The notes: generated from the letters alone by a model not told the origin. A DNA stretch of 64,000 bases from Ancylobacter novellus DSM 506 (GCF_000092925.1 NC_014217.1:1116001-1180000); one strand, 5' to 3'. Positions 9,233 through 19,965 are shown, counted from the stretch's first letter. Translations and numbers: made by a program.

Positions 9233-10279
9233 TCACGCCGTCGGGCCGAACGCCAGCGCCGCGTCCGCCGCCGCCCGGTCGCGCTCGGCGAGCCGCCGGG
9301 CGAGCCGTAGCGCCTCGATCAGGCTCGACGGGTCGGCGCGGCCGGTGCCGGCGATGTCGAAAGCGGTGCCGTGGTCGGGCGAAGTGCGCACGAAAGGCAG
9401 TCCGAGCGTGACATTGACCGCGCGGTCGAAGGCGAGCGTCTTCACCGGCGCCAGCACCTGGTCGTGATAGGCGCCGATGGCGACGTCATAGGTCCGCCGC
9501 GCGGCGGGATAGAAGAGGGTGTCGGCAGGCAGAGGTCCCCGCGCGTCGATCCCTTCGCGCCGCAAGGCCTCGACGGCGGGGCGCGTGACCTTCTCGTCCT
9601 CCTGCCCGATCGTGCCGTCCTCGCTGGCGTGCGGATTGAGGCCGCAAAACGCGAGGCGGGGGCTGGCGATGCCGAAGCGGCGCGTCAGGTCGCGGGCGAC
9701 GATGCGCCCGGTCTCGATGAGCAGCTCCTGCGTGAACAGGCGCGGCACCTCGGCGATCGGCACATGGATGGTGGCCGGCACGACCGCGAGGTCCGCGGAC
9801 CAGATCATCATCACCGGGCGCGGCGCCGGGTTGCCGGCAAGGTGGGCGAGATACTCGGTATGGCCGGGGAAGGTGAAGCCGGCGGCGTAGAGCACCGCCT
9901 TGGAGATCGGGTTGGTGACGATGGCGCCGGCGCGGCCCGCCTGCACCAGTCCGACCGCCGCGTCGATGGCGGCGCGGGCCGACGGCGCGCTGCTGTCGTC
10001 CGGCCGTCCCGGAGTAGCGGTGACGCGCGGCCCGACGGGGACGACCGGCAGGGCGGTGAGGAACAGGCGGGAGGCCTCCTCCGGCGTGCTCTCCTCGACC
10101 GGCACGGCGAGACCGAGAAGCTCCGCGCGTGCACGTAGAAGTTCAGGATCACCAGTGACGAGAAAGGGCGGCAGGCTGCGCTCGGCGCGCAGCATCCAAG
10201 CTTCCAGCGCGATGTCGGGCCCTATGCCGGCAGGATCGCCCGACGACAGCGCCAGCACGGAAGATGGGGAGGGCGCCAT
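9233..10279 (-). CDS. pdxA: 4-hydroxythreonine-4-phosphate dehydrogenase PdxA
   Basis: NAD-dependent step of pyridoxal phosphate synthesis. The 348-residue product begins with [20 protein letters not shown], has the substrate/metal segment FPGHTEYLA, and ends with the conserved [13 protein letters not shown] and [14 protein letters not shown] blocks. Length is normal. It is seven bases upstream of rsmA and eight bases downstream of the SurA-like gene. Confidence 0.95.
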   Translation of the reverse strand: MAPSPSSVLALSSGDPAGIGPDIALEAWMLRAERSLPPFLVTGDPELLRARAELLGLAVPVEESTPEEASRLFLTALPVVPVGPRVTATPGRPDDSSAPSARAAIDAAVGLVQAGRAGAIVTNPISKAVLYAAGFTFPGHTEYLAHLAGNPAPRPVMMIWSADLAVVPATIHVPIAEVPRLFTQELLIETGRIVARDLTRRFGIASPRLAFCGLNPHASEDGTIGQEDEKVTRPAVEALRREGIDARGPLPADTLFYPAARRTYDVAIGAYHDQVLAPVKTLAFDRAVNVTLGLPFVRTSPDHGTAFDIAGTGRADPSSLIEALRLARRLAERDRAAADAALAFGPTA

Positions 10280-10286
10280 GGCCGTC

Positions 10287-11267
10287 CTAGCGGTATTGTA
10301 TCATGGCACCCTTGCGGGCTTCCGCCAGAAGCCGCTTGGAGACGGCCTCGAACTGCTTGGTCTCCAGATCGGCCCGGACCTCGCGCTTCTGCGCGCTCTC
10401 GCCGACGACCTCGCGCCGTGCGCAGATGGCGACCATCTCGATGCCGGCGCGGGTGACTTCGGGCGGCGTAAGCTGGCCGACCGGCGTGCTGTCCATCACC
10501 TTGCGCACGCCCTCGCTCATGTCGGCGGAGGTGCGGATGACCGGATCGCGTACCACGGCCTCGCGCATGCCGCGGACGGTGGCGACGCCGCCGTCGCAGC
10601 TGGTGAAGCTCTTGCGCAGGCTGTTGGCCTCGGCCATGCGCTGCGAGCGCTGCGCCGGGTTGGCGGTGCGGCCGACGACGAGGACGACCTGGCGAATGGT
10701 GTATTCGGTTGTGCGCTGGGCCTTGGTGAGATCCTCGCCCTTGGTCTGCAGCGCCGCGAACACGTCGGAATCACGCACGGTGGCGGCCGAGGAGTAGCGG
10801 CCGCGCACATAGCTGTTCCAGACGTAATCGGCGCGCATCTTGGTCTTCAGCATGCGCGCATCAAGGCCCGACTGGGTGAGCGCCTGGGTAAGCTGATCGG
10901 GCGTGCGGCCGGAGCGGTTCGCCATACGCGCGAACATCTTCTCGATCTCGTCCTTGTCGGCGGTGACCCCGCCGCGCTCGGCCGTGATGATCTTGAGCCG
11001 CTCGTCGATCAGGTCCTCGAGCGCCTGCTTCTGGCTCAGCGACAGGCGTTCGGTCAGCTGGGCGAGCTTGATGCGCTGCGCCACGTCGAAGCTGGTGATC
11101 GGCTGACCCTGCACCATGACGAGGATCCCCTGGGCGCTGGCGGCGCCGGGGAAGGCGGCAAGGGCGCAGGCGGCGACCATGCCGGCGACCAGGGTCCGGG
11201 CCGCCCGCTCCGCGATCAGACGACGGCAGGCGCGCCAACCATCCCGTATCCAGGCCCCTGCGAGCAT
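10287..11267 (-). CDS. surA: SurA-like periplasmic chaperone
   Basis: A 326-residue exported protein with a long hydrophobic N-terminal signal ending near AASAQG. The SurA N-terminal domain follows, with ITSFDVAQRIKLAQL and the LIDERLKI segment. No clear parvulin signature was seen, so it may act as a chaperone rather than a prolyl isomerase. SurA escorts outer-membrane proteins such as LptD, whose gene lies just upstream in the same unit. It is shorter than the E. coli protein (about 430 residues), as is usual in alphaproteobacteria. Confidence 0.85.
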   Translation of the reverse strand: MLAGAWIRDGWRACRRLIAERAARTLVAGMVAACALAAFPGAASAQGILVMVQGQPITSFDVAQRIKLAQLTERLSLSQKQALEDLIDERLKIITAERGGVTADKDEIEKMFARMANRSGRTPDQLTQALTQSGLDARMLKTKMRADYVWNSYVRGRYSSAATVRDSDVFAALQTKGEDLTKAQRTTEYTIRQVVLVVGRTANPAQRSQRMAEANSLRKSFTSCDGGVATVRGMREAVVRDPVIRTSADMSEGVRKVMDSTPVGQLTPPEVTRAGIEMVAICARREVVGESAQKREVRADLETKQFEAVSKRLLAEARKGAMIQYR

Positions 11268-11369
11268 GTTGCGTCCCGTTCTTCCTTCCCGCCGCGCGGC
11301 GGCGATCCTTGGCGTTCCACCGATCGCGCTTTCTGATCGGCGGATGTGGCGTCAATGCGACGCCGGAAG

Positions 11370-13850
11370 CTAGTCGTCCGAACCGAGGACGGAGCCTACG
11401 TCGGAGGAGAAGCCGGCCTCGCCGAGCGTCTTCAGGGTGATGGTGACCAGCACCGTGTCGACCCGCTCGCGGTTGCCGCTCTCCGTATAGTCCGAGCGAT
11501 AGCTCAGCGCGAGGCCGAAGCACTCGTCGATATAGGAGATGCCGAACAGCGTGTAGTCGATCTCGTCGAGGTTGAGGTTGTAGCGGGCGGCAGCCCGGAT
11601 GCTCCAGTTCTCGTTCAGCTTGAGCGAGCCGGTGCCGAGGATGCCTTCGCGCTCCTCGTAATAGCCGAGCAGCGGCTGCGCAGTGTAAAGGCCGTACAGG
11701 GCCGAGACCGACAGCTTGTCGATCACCGCGCGGCCTTCGACCTCGTAGCGCTGCACCGACCAGTCGTCGTGGTCGAACCGGAAGCGGTTGATCACCGAGA
11801 AGTTCTTGGTCGGCTGGTAGTAGAGGCGGGCGACGTAGTCGGAGGTGTCGTCCTCGAGGCCCGATTCCGCACCGGTGTTGGCCATGTCGAGCTCCGAATA
11901 GGAGTTCAGGCCGAACAGTTGGTAGGACTGGCCGAACAGGGCGTTGACCTGGCCGCCATTGTTGAAGTTGGCGGTATACTGCACGCCGACATTGGCGCGC
12001 CCGCCGCCCTCGACGCGGTCATAGCCGGAATATTTGCTGATCTCGAACAGGTTGGTGTCGTCGAAGATCAGGCTCTGCGCGTCCTCGTTCGGGAACTGGC
12101 CGATGTCGGTCTCGTCCGGACGGATGATGACCTGGGCGATCGGCTCGATGGTCTGGGTACCCCAGCTCTGCGTCGAGATGAACGGGTAACGGTATTCCAG
12201 GCCGACGGCCGGCATGGCGCGCACGAGCGAGTCGTCCCCGCTGGGCAGCCACGGAAAGTCTTCCGCTTCGGTCTGCACCGAGGCGAGGTCGAGCTGCATG
12301 TTGAAGAACGGCGTCCAGGTCTGGCCGGCCGCGTCGATGAAGGTGCGGCGCCAGTCGACCACGCCGGTCGCGCGGGTGTAGCTGCCGGCCATGCCGCGCA
12401 TGAGGCAGGCCTCGCGTACGCTCACATCCGGCGGGATGCGGCTGAGGTCGCACTGGTTGGTGGGACCGTCATAGAGCGTCGGGAAGAGCGGGGCGTACAG
12501 CGCCGAGGTCGCGCGCAGGTCGATCTCCTGGCGGCTCAGGCTGGTCAGGTTGAAGTCATAGCTGAACTGGCCGCCGAACACCGACTGGCCGAGCGTCTTG
12601 CTGTAGTCGATGACCGGATGGACGACCGGCTGCTGATCCTGAACGTCATAGGAGGTCAGGCCGGTGAAATACATCGCCCGGGCGTCGAAGTAGCTGCGGT
12701 CGCCCTGGCCGACGAGGTAGAGCTGCGAGGTCACCTCGCGGACGCTTTCGCTGATGAGGTTGTAGTCCTCCAGGAAAGTCTCGTCCGACATCAGCCAGCC
12801 GTCCCACCCCCAGTACCAGTTCTGGTTGATGTTGAAGCGGCCGTGGGTCTCGACCATGCCGCGCTGGTCGCGATCGCCCGGCTGACCGGCAAATTCGTCC
12901 CTGTCCTGCTGCTCGATGCCGGCGGCGCGGATGCTGTAGGCGCCGGTCTCCAACCGGTGGCGGAATTCGCCGTCGAGCATCACGCCCTGCTTGGAGACGA
13001 TGAGCGGCGAGAACGTCACGTCCATGTTGGGCGCGATGTTCCAGAAATACGGGATGGTCATCCCGTAGCCGATCTCCGAGCTGTTGATGAACTGCGGGAT
13101 CAGGAAGCCGGACTTGCGCTTCACCGTCGGGTCGGGCGCCTCGAGATAGGGCGTCCAGGCGATCGGCACGCCCAGGAACTCCAGCCGGGCGTCATGGAAG
13201 TAGATCATCTGTTCTTTTTCTTTGTGGATGATCTTGGCGGCCCGCACCTGCCACAGCGGCGGCTTCTGCGGGTTCTCCTTACAGGGTTCGCACGGCGTGT
13301 AGGCGCCGCTGGTCAGCACCGTAGTGTCGCCACCGGAGCGGTCGGCGCGCGCGGCGACGAAATGCATGTTGTCGGGCGTGTCGATGCGCAGCGAATTGAC
13401 GAAGCCGTCGGTGAACTGCTGCGACAGGTCGAGATTGTCCGCGGTGATGATCGTGCCGTCCTTGTCCTTCAGGCGGACGCCGCCCTCGGCACGCAGACGG
13501 TTGTTGGCGCGGTCATAGACGACCCGGCGCGCCTCGAGCACGGCACCGTCGTAATAGATCTGGACGTTGCCCTCGGCGATGACCTCGTTGCGCGTGTTGT
13601 CGTAGACCAGCTCATCGGCGGTCACGAGCATCTTGGCATTGGGATCGTTCTGGCGGTTCCCCAGCAGCTCGTTCGCCATGGCGGGCGCACCGCCGGCGTT
13701 CTGAGCATGCGCCGGCTGCGCCGGAGCGAACGCAACCAGCGTAGAGGAACTCACCGCGAAGAACAGCCAACAAGCGGACGCAGAGAGCCAGCGCGAACGA
13801 CGCTTGCTCACCGAGTCCGCCTGGCCGGCGTACAGGTTGCCGACCTTCAT
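11370..13850 (-). CDS. lptD: LPS-assembly protein LptD
   Basis: Outer-membrane beta-barrel that inserts lipopolysaccharide into the outer leaflet. The 826-residue product has a signal peptide ending near AQPAHAQ, then an OstA/LptA-like jellyroll domain (MLVTADELVYDNTRNEVIAE onwards), then a long barrel with many alternating aromatic strands. The start is the ATG at 13848-13850, which overlaps the lptG stop (ATGA). The frame is open far upstream, but that part only shadows lptG. Its position next to lptF/lptG and surA supports the function. Confidence 0.95.
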   Translation of the reverse strand: MKVGNLYAGQADSVSKRRSRWLSASACWLFFAVSSSTLVAFAPAQPAHAQNAGGAPAMANELLGNRQNDPNAKMLVTADELVYDNTRNEVIAEGNVQIYYDGAVLEARRVVYDRANNRLRAEGGVRLKDKDGTIITADNLDLSQQFTDGFVNSLRIDTPDNMHFVAARADRSGGDTTVLTSGAYTPCEPCKENPQKPPLWQVRAAKIIHKEKEQMIYFHDARLEFLGVPIAWTPYLEAPDPTVKRKSGFLIPQFINSSEIGYGMTIPYFWNIAPNMDVTFSPLIVSKQGVMLDGEFRHRLETGAYSIRAAGIEQQDRDEFAGQPGDRDQRGMVETHGRFNINQNWYWGWDGWLMSDETFLEDYNLISESVREVTSQLYLVGQGDRSYFDARAMYFTGLTSYDVQDQQPVVHPVIDYSKTLGQSVFGGQFSYDFNLTSLSRQEIDLRATSALYAPLFPTLYDGPTNQCDLSRIPPDVSVREACLMRGMAGSYTRATGVVDWRRTFIDAAGQTWTPFFNMQLDLASVQTEAEDFPWLPSGDDSLVRAMPAVGLEYRYPFISTQSWGTQTIEPIAQVIIRPDETDIGQFPNEDAQSLIFDDTNLFEISKYSGYDRVEGGGRANVGVQYTANFNNGGQVNALFGQSYQLFGLNSYSELDMANTGAESGLEDDTSDYVARLYYQPTKNFSVINRFRFDHDDWSVQRYEVEGRAVIDKLSVSALYGLYTAQPLLGYYEEREGILGTGSLKLNENWSIRAAARYNLNLDEIDYTLFGISYIDECFGLALSYRSDYTESGNRERVDTVLVTITLKTLGEAGFSSDVGSVLGSDD

Positions 13851-14932
13851 CCGTCCTCCCGATGAAGCAGGATGAGAATGCCCATCAATGCCCCAACGAC
13901 CGCTGGAAACCACGCTGCAATAACGGGATGCACAATCCCGGCCTCGCCAAGGTCTTCGGCGAGCTTGGTAGACACATAAAGCAGAAAGCCGGCGGCGACG
14001 CCACCGAGAATCGTCTGCCCGATGCCGCCGAAGCGGAACACGCGCAGGCTCACCGAGGCCGCGATCAGCACCATCGCCAGCAGCAGCATAGGCCGCGCCA
14101 GCAGGCTCTGATACTGCAGCCGGTAGCGTTCCGCACCGAAGCCCACGCGGGTGGCGGCATCGATCGCCGCCGGCAGCTGCCAGAACGGGACGGTGTCGCT
14201 CTGGAGCGTTTCCTGGACTTGATTCGGGGTGAGGTTGGTCGCGAGCATGTACGCATCGTACTCCTGCAACCCTATGCCAGGAGTTAAGACGCGCGCATGT
14301 TCGAGCCGCCAGGCGCCGGGTTCGAGAATGGCCCGCACCGCCTCGATGCGCTCGGTGAGCTTGTCGTCCGCCCCGAACAGGAAGACGTTGACGCCGGTGA
14401 GCTGGCGCCCGCCATCGCTGGTCGCCGCGGCCTGTATGATGGCCTGGCCGTCCACGCTTTGCTGGCGCATCCAGAAGCCGCCGGTGGTCATGGCGAAGAG
14501 GCCGGTCTGGCGGTTGAAGATCTCCGCCTCCAGCCGGCTGGCGCGGTCCTTGAAGTCGGCCGAGACCGGATTGTAGACGGTCGTCGAGAACACCCCGAGC
14601 AGCAGCGCGAGCAGGCATGCGGGTGCGATAAACTGCCACGCCGAGATGCCGGCGGCGCGAGCCACGACCAGCTCCAGCCGCCGCGACAGCGTCAGGAAGG
14701 TGCCGATGGCGCCGAACAGCACCGCGAAGGGCAGCAATTGCTCGGTGAAGAACGGCATGCGGTAGACGACGAGCAGCATCAGCGTGCCGAAGTCGACGTC
14801 GCGCTCGCCGACGCGCCGCGACAATTCGAGCAGGTCGATGAGCATGATGAGGCCGGCGCACCCGACGAAGATGCCGAGCACGGCGCCAAGGAATCGCCGA
14901 CCGAAATAGACCCCGAGCGTGCGCCCGATCAC
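13847..14932 (-). CDS. lptG: LPS export permease LptG
   Basis: One of the two inner-membrane permease subunits of the Lpt ABC exporter that extracts lipopolysaccharide from the inner membrane. The 361-residue YjgP/YjgQ family protein has the N-terminal TLGVYFGRRFLGAVLGIFVG membrane segment, three N-terminal and three C-terminal membrane segments, and a periplasmic domain between. It overlaps lptD by four bases and follows lptF by 52 bases. Confidence 0.95.
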   Translation of the reverse strand: MIGRTLGVYFGRRFLGAVLGIFVGCAGLIMLIDLLELSRRVGERDVDFGTLMLLVVYRMPFFTEQLLPFAVLFGAIGTFLTLSRRLELVVARAAGISAWQFIAPACLLALLLGVFSTTVYNPVSADFKDRASRLEAEIFNRQTGLFAMTTGGFWMRQQSVDGQAIIQAAATSDGGRQLTGVNVFLFGADDKLTERIEAVRAILEPGAWRLEHARVLTPGIGLQEYDAYMLATNLTPNQVQETLQSDTVPFWQLPAAIDAATRVGFGAERYRLQYQSLLARPMLLLAMVLIAASVSLRVFRFGGIGQTILGGVAAGFLLYVSTKLAEDLGEAGIVHPVIAAWFPAVVGALMGILILLHREDG

Positions 14933-14984
14933 GTCACGGCTCCGCAGGTTGTCGGTTGTCGCTGCCGCGTCCGCATAGGATGAC

Positions 14985-16142
14985 TCAGTTCACCGTCGCG
15001 CGCACGACGCGCTGCGCGATCTGGTCGATCTGGCGACGCAGCGCCTCGGGCATGCGCGGCTTGAACCGGCCGCTGAGCGACAGGGCGGAGCCGACGATGA
15101 AGACCGCCGGTACGAGGTAGACGAACGGGATCACGCTGGGATTGCCGCGAATCTGGTTGATGAGGCCGAAGCTGGTCACCTGCAGCACGATGACGAAGGG
15201 CGTCGTCGCCGCAAGGGCGAGGCCGCGGCCTTCGCGCGTCGTGCGCGGCTCGGCGAGCGCGGCGCAGGCGATGCCGAAGAAGGCGAGCACATAGAGCGGC
15301 AGCGAGAGGCGGCGGTGCAGCTCCTCCGTGAAGCGGCCGGACTCGAGGATATAGACGTAATCCTTCGGATCGGGGTTGAGCAGCTCGCGGAACGAGCGCT
15401 CGGGCGCGCGGTAGACCGCGTTCTCGCCATTCGAGGTGAAGGGCGACAGGTCGAAGGCGTAGCGCTGGAACTCGACCACGTTGCTGTCCGGCTTGCCCGG
15501 CGTGCGCCGGTGGATCGCGCCCTCCTCGAGGATGAGAAAGGTGCCGTCCTTGTTGTCGACCACCTGGCCGCGCTCGGCGAGATAGGTGTTGGTCTGCTTC
15601 GGGTCACGGGCATCGTTGATGAAGATGCCGCCGAGCACGCCGTTGGCGTTGCGCTCGCGCACATGGAACACCATGCCGTCGGCGAGGGTGGTGAAGCGTC
15701 CCGGCTGGGCGATGAAGGCCACGACGTCGGCGCGCACGCGCGAGATCTCATAGCGGAACTGCCGCATCGCCGCCGGCACGAGCTCCAGCGAGAGCACCGA
15801 GCAGCATGCCGCCACGATGAGCGCCAGGATCACCAGCGGGCGCAGGAATCGCCAGGTCGAGATGCCGGCCGCGCTCGACACCACGATCTCCGAATCGCTG
15901 TTCATGCGGAACAGCGTGTAGGCGACCGCCATGAACAGCGCCGCCGGCGCCAGGCCGAGGATCAGCGCGGGCAGAGCGAGGCTGGTGATGAAGACGAAGG
16001 CGAGGATGGTCTGGCCCTGCGTGGTCATGATGTCGAGCTCACGCAGCGCCTGCGTGATCCAGATCATCAGGGTGAGCACGAGCAGCGTTCCGAGGAAGGC
16101 CGAGGCGGCCGAACGGAACACGTAGCGGTCCAGGCGGTTCAT
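14985..16142 (-). CDS. lptF: LPS export permease LptF
   Basis: Partner permease of LptG. The 385-residue YjgP/YjgQ family protein starts MNRLDRYVFRSAASAFLGT at the ATG 16140-16142; an in-frame upstream ATG would add 20 Arg-rich residues that do not fit a membrane segment. Three N-terminal membrane segments, a periplasmic domain and three C-terminal segments are visible. It is first in the minus-strand LPS export unit and diverges from pepA, with 200 bases between them that should hold both promoters. Confidence 0.95.
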   Translation of the reverse strand: MNRLDRYVFRSAASAFLGTLLVLTLMIWITQALRELDIMTTQGQTILAFVFITSLALPALILGLAPAALFMAVAYTLFRMNSDSEIVVSSAAGISTWRFLRPLVILALIVAACCSVLSLELVPAAMRQFRYEISRVRADVVAFIAQPGRFTTLADGMVFHVRERNANGVLGGIFINDARDPKQTNTYLAERGQVVDNKDGTFLILEEGAIHRRTPGKPDSNVVEFQRYAFDLSPFTSNGENAVYRAPERSFRELLNPDPKDYVYILESGRFTEELHRRLSLPLYVLAFFGIACAALAEPRTTREGRGLALAATTPFVIVLQVTSFGLINQIRGNPSVIPFVYLVPAVFIVGSALSLSGRFKPRMPEALRRQIDQIAQRVVRATVN

Positions 16143-16342
16143 CGAGCGGCGTTCCCCAATCCTTCTGCCAAACGTCCGCCGCCCTGGCGAGGCCGTCCTC
16201 ACCCCGATGAATAGATGCCTGTGCGATCGGGCGCAAATCGGGCAGGCCGGCTTTATCGTCGCGCCGGTTTCGGTCTCGTCGCCCGGCGTGCATTCGGCTA
16301 AAGAAGGTCGAACGACTGCGAGGCCCCAAGCAAGGTGCGCTA

Positions 16343-17851
16343 ATGCCCGATCATGTGAAGATCAGTTTCGCCAAGCTCCCGAGTTCCCTGGACGGGCTCA
16401 TCGTGCTGCTCGCGGCCGAGCCGGCCGAGGGCGAAGAGCCCGCGCTCGCGCCCACTGTCGAGGCGCTGCTGGCACCGGCCGGCGACCTCGTGCAGCGCGC
16501 CGCGCTGGCGGACCGCTTCACCGGCAAGGCCGGCAAGGCGCTCGACATCGTCGCGCCGGCCGGCCTCGCCGTGCCGCGGCTGCTCGTCGTCGGCGTCGGC
16601 AAGGCGGCGGAGCTGAAGCCGTTCGACTGGCTTAAGCTCGGCGGCTCGATCATGGGCCGGCTGCCGGCCTCGGTGAAGGATGTCGGCATCGTGCTGGCGC
16701 TCCCCGGCGGCGAGGTGGCGCCCGAGGCGGCGGCCGAGCTCGCGCTGGGCCTCCGGCTGCGCGCCTATTCCTTCGACCGCTACAAGACCAGGAAGAAGCC
16801 CGACGAGGCGTCGCCGAAGCCGAAGGTGACTCTTTATATAGAGAATGACTCCGCCGCGAAGCGCGCCTTTAAGAAGCGCGAGGGTATCGGCGAGGGCGTG
16901 GTGATCGCCCGCGATCTCGTCAACGAGCCCGCCAACGTGCTCACCCCCAGCGAGTTCGCCAAGCGCGCGGGAGACCTCTCCAAGCTCGGGGTCGACGTCG
17001 AGGTGCTCGGCGAGAAGGACCTGCGGAAGCTCGGCATGGGCGCGCTGCTCGGCGTCGGCCAAGGCTCGGAGCAGGAAAGCCGCGTCGTGGTCATGCGCTG
17101 GAACGGCGGCAAGTCGGGCGAGGCCCCGGTCGCCTTCGTCGGCAAGGGCGTGGTGTTCGACACTGGCGGCATCTCCATCAAGCAGGCCGCCGGCATGGAG
17201 GACATGAAGGGCGACATGGCGGGCGCGGCCTGCGTCGTCGGCCTGATGCACGCGCTCGCCAGCCGCAAGGCCAAGGTGAACGCGGTCGGCCTGATCGGCC
17301 TCGTCGAGAACATGCCGGACGGCAATGCGCAGCGGCCGGGCGACATCGTCACCTCCATGTCGGGTCAGACGATCGAGATCATCAACACCGACGCCGAAGG
17401 CCGCCTCGTGCTCGGCGACGTGCTCTGGTACGCCAAGGAGCGATTCAAGCCGCAGTTCATGGTCGATCTCGCCACCCTCACCGGCGCGATCATCGTCGCG
17501 CTCGGCACCGAGCATGCCGGCCTGTTCTCCAACAACGACACGCTCGCCGAGCGGCTGGCCGATTCGGGGCTGGTGACCGGCGAGAAGGTATGGCGCCTGC
17601 CGCTCTCGCCCGAATACGACAAGCTGATCGATTCGAAGTTCGCCGACATGAAGAACACCGGCGGACGCTTCGGCGGCTCGATCACCGCGGCGCAGTTCAT
17701 CCAGCGCTTCGTCGGCGACGTGCCGTGGGCGCATCTCGACATCGCCGGCACCGGCATGTCCTCGCCGGCGAGCGAGATCAACAAGAGCTGGGGTTCGGGC
17801 TGGGGCGTGCGCCTGCTCGACCACCTGGTGGCCAAGCACTACGAATCGTGA
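16343..17851 (+). CDS. pepA: leucyl aminopeptidase (M17)
   Basis: Cytoplasmic hexameric two-metal aminopeptidase that trims N-terminal residues from peptides. The 502-residue product has the catalytic [14 protein letters not shown] segment, MKGDMAGA, and the signature [12 protein letters not shown]. Length is typical. In some bacteria PepA also binds DNA, but nothing here shows that. holC follows at 47 bases, the same pairing as in E. coli. Confidence 0.97.
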   Translation: MPDHVKISFAKLPSSLDGLIVLLAAEPAEGEEPALAPTVEALLAPAGDLVQRAALADRFTGKAGKALDIVAPAGLAVPRLLVVGVGKAAELKPFDWLKLGGSIMGRLPASVKDVGIVLALPGGEVAPEAAAELALGLRLRAYSFDRYKTRKKPDEASPKPKVTLYIENDSAAKRAFKKREGIGEGVVIARDLVNEPANVLTPSEFAKRAGDLSKLGVDVEVLGEKDLRKLGMGALLGVGQGSEQESRVVVMRWNGGKSGEAPVAFVGKGVVFDTGGISIKQAAGMEDMKGDMAGAACVVGLMHALASRKAKVNAVGLIGLVENMPDGNAQRPGDIVTSMSGQTIEIINTDAEGRLVLGDVLWYAKERFKPQFMVDLATLTGAIIVALGTEHAGLFSNNDTLAERLADSGLVTGEKVWRLPLSPEYDKLIDSKFADMKNTGGRFGGSITAAQFIQRFVGDVPWAHLDIAGTGMSSPASEINKSWGSGWGVRLLDHLVAKHYES

Positions 17852-17856
17852 CGAGC

Positions 17857-17880
17857 GCCGGGCCGGTTCGCCGGCCCGGG
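17857..17880 (+). terminator. UUCG-loop hairpin between pepA and holC
   Basis: CCGGGCCGG-TTCG-CCGGCCCGG is a perfect nine-pair GC stem with a TTCG tetraloop, six bases after the pepA stop. There is no T-run, so it is more likely an RNA stability or attenuation element than a full terminator. Confidence 0.45.
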
Positions 17881-17898
17881 CCTGGTTCAGGGCGCGCC

Positions 17899-18345
17899 AT
17901 GACCGAGGTGTTCTTCTATCACCTGCAGAGCCGGCCGCTGGAGGCGGCCCTGCCGCAGCTTCTGGAGAAGTGCCTGGAGCGCGGCTGGCGCTGCACGGTG
18001 CAGTCCTCGTCGCCAGAGCGAATCGAGGCCCTCGATCAGCTGCTGTGGACCTATGACGAGGCGTCGTTCCTGCCGCACGGCACCGACCGCCAGCCCGACT
18101 CGGGCCGCCAGCCGATTCTGCTCACCACCTCCGAATCGAATCCGAACGGGGCGACGGTGCGATTCTTCATCGACAGCGCCTCCGCCCCCGACCTGTCGCC
18201 TTACGCGCGCGTGATTCATCTGTTCGACGGCAACGATTCCGACGCGCTCGACCATGCCCGGACGGCCTGGCGGGAAGCGCGCTCGGCGGGGCACGATGTG
18301 GCCTACTGGCAGCAGGGGCCGGACGGGCGCTGGCAGCGGCGCTGA
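17899..18345 (+). CDS. holC: DNA polymerase III chi subunit
   Basis: A 148-residue HolC family protein that links the clamp loader to single-strand binding protein. The N-terminus MTEVFFYHLQSRPLE is typical, as are the LWTYDEASFLPHG and VRFFIDSASAPD segments. The chosen ATG is the first after the hairpin that follows pepA, and longer starts would overlap pepA. The pepA-holC order is conserved in proteobacteria. Confidence 0.93.
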   Translation: MTEVFFYHLQSRPLEAALPQLLEKCLERGWRCTVQSSSPERIEALDQLLWTYDEASFLPHGTDRQPDSGRQPILLTTSESNPNGATVRFFIDSASAPDLSPYARVIHLFDGNDSDALDHARTAWREARSAGHDVAYWQQGPDGRWQRR

Positions 18346-18651
18346 ATCGGGCGGGATGGCGGCAGTTGCCGCCACAATCTGTGGCCGGCCCAAAATGGCC
18401 CCTCACGTTAAGCCTTGATTCACCACGATTTTCCGCCACTCTCCTTTTGAGCCCGCGTCCAGCCGGGCCGGGTGTGAAAATTGTGTCTCAGTGGCAACAC
18501 TTCGTTGCCGAATGGGCAGCGCGGGCACTTTCCGGCCACTTTCGCTTTGCACCGCCGGGGCGTTTCGAACAGTATCACCGTGGATGCCGCGCTTTGCGGC
18601 GGGTCCTGACAAGCGAAAACCCAACATTGGTCCAATTTGGGGGAGAATGAA
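18346..18651. other. intergenic leader before the porin gene
   Basis: No gene is seen in this 306-base stretch. TTGCAC (18547-18552) and CAGTAT (18570-18575) are 17 bases apart and could be a weak promoter for the porin. GGGAGA at 18641-18646 is a good ribosome binding site for the GTG start at 18652. Confidence 0.4.
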
Positions 18652-19941
18652 GTGAAGACGGTCATCAAGAATGTGCTGCTCGGCTCCGTTGCCGGGCTTG
18701 CCATGGTCGGGACTGCTGCGGCGGCCGATCTGCCTGTGAAGGCGAAGGCTGCGGAATATGTGAAGATCTGCTCCACCTACGGCGCTGGCTTCTATTACAT
18801 TCCGGGCACCGATACCTGCCTTAAGGTCGGCGGCTACGTTACCGCTGACACCTACTGGACGGACGTCGACGTCAAGGATCGATTCAACGGTTTCCAGGTA
18901 ACCAACCGCCTTGATCCGGACGGGCAGTTCGACTTCACCACCCGCGCCGCGATCCAGCTCGACGCCCGCACGCAGACCGAATACGGCACCCTGCGTTCGT
19001 ACATCGAAGCCCGCTTCGAGGCCGGTGAGTCGTTCGGCTTCGGTCAGAACGAAGACGGCACCGCTGGTGGCTTCGACGACGTCGGCGGCAGCGATGCCTA
19101 CCTGAAGTACGGCTACATCCAGTTCGCCGGCTTCACCTTCGGTCGCGCTCAGTCGATGTTCGACTTCTGGGCCGGTGACTTCTGGTACGGCATCCGTCCG
19201 GGTAACTTCTACTCGGATACGACGACCCAGCTCGTGGCCTACACCGCTGACTTCGGCAACGGCTTCTCGGCGACGATCTCGCTCGAAGACGCCTACGGTC
19301 GTGACGGCGACTTCGGTGGCAACTTCTTCCTGCCGGACTTCGACCTGATCGACGGCCAGCAGGTTCCGGACGTGGTCGCCAACATCGCCTATGAAGGCAC
19401 CTGGGGCGCCTTCAAGGTGTCGGGCGCCTACCACGACATCGGCGACGTGCTCTTCACCGGCCTTCCGATCTCCAACTCGGATAGCTCGGGCTGGGCGGCT
19501 CTGGCCGGCGTGCGCTTCGACTTCGCTGAGACCACCACCCTGTACATCGAAGGCGTGTACGCCGACGGCGCTCCGGGTTACCTCGGCCTGAAGGGCACGA
19601 TCCCGACCGTCGACGCGATGGGCAACACGGTTTCCGGCTGGTACGTCGGCGGTGCGCTGCAGCACTACTGGACCCCGTCGGTGTTCACCAGCGTGGTCGG
19701 CAGCTGGACCGAGACCGACGACTTCTCGATCCTGGACGCTTTCGCGAGCGCGAAGTTCGAGGGCTACAACGTCGGTGCCAACATCGGCTGGATCCCGGTC
19801 AAGGGCCTGACCCTCGTCCTCCAGTACGACTACCTGTCGGCTGAGTACAAGGGCACGGACACCTTCTTCCTGCCGCCGGATACGTTCAGCCAGGAGACCA
19901 CCCAGAACCGCATCACCTTCTCGGCTCGTCGTTCTTTCTGA
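18652..19941 (+). CDS. outer-membrane porin (Rhizobiales type)
   Basis: A 429-residue porin_2 family outer-membrane beta-barrel that lets small solutes diffuse. The signal peptide runs to about GTAAAADL, followed by the characteristic AAEYVKICSTYGAGFYYIPG loop and CLKVGGYV. The protein ends with the outer-membrane signature aromatic Phe (RRSF). The start is the GTG at 18652 with a GGGAGA site six bases upstream. Its codon use is biased toward a narrow set, with frequent GGT and GCT beside GGC, suggesting very high expression. Confidence 0.93.
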   Translation: MKTVIKNVLLGSVAGLAMVGTAAAADLPVKAKAAEYVKICSTYGAGFYYIPGTDTCLKVGGYVTADTYWTDVDVKDRFNGFQVTNRLDPDGQFDFTTRAAIQLDARTQTEYGTLRSYIEARFEAGESFGFGQNEDGTAGGFDDVGGSDAYLKYGYIQFAGFTFGRAQSMFDFWAGDFWYGIRPGNFYSDTTTQLVAYTADFGNGFSATISLEDAYGRDGDFGGNFFLPDFDLIDGQQVPDVVANIAYEGTWGAFKVSGAYHDIGDVLFTGLPISNSDSSGWAALAGVRFDFAETTTLYIEGVYADGAPGYLGLKGTIPTVDAMGNTVSGWYVGGALQHYWTPSVFTSVVGSWTETDDFSILDAFASAKFEGYNVGANIGWIPVKGLTLVLQYDYLSAEYKGTDTFFLPPDTFSQETTQNRITFSARRSF

Positions 19942-19965
19942 TCTCAGCCGAGATCGGTTCTACGG

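Noticed and set aside
11346..13865. 839-codon plus-strand frame opposite lptD
   Set aside because: Antisense shadow of lptD caused by high GC; no domain is recognisable.
13847..14861. N-terminal extension of the lptD frame to give 1163 residues
   Set aside because: This part lies opposite no new domain and simply shadows lptG in another frame. The ATG at 13850 overlapping the lptG stop gives the normal LptD signal peptide.
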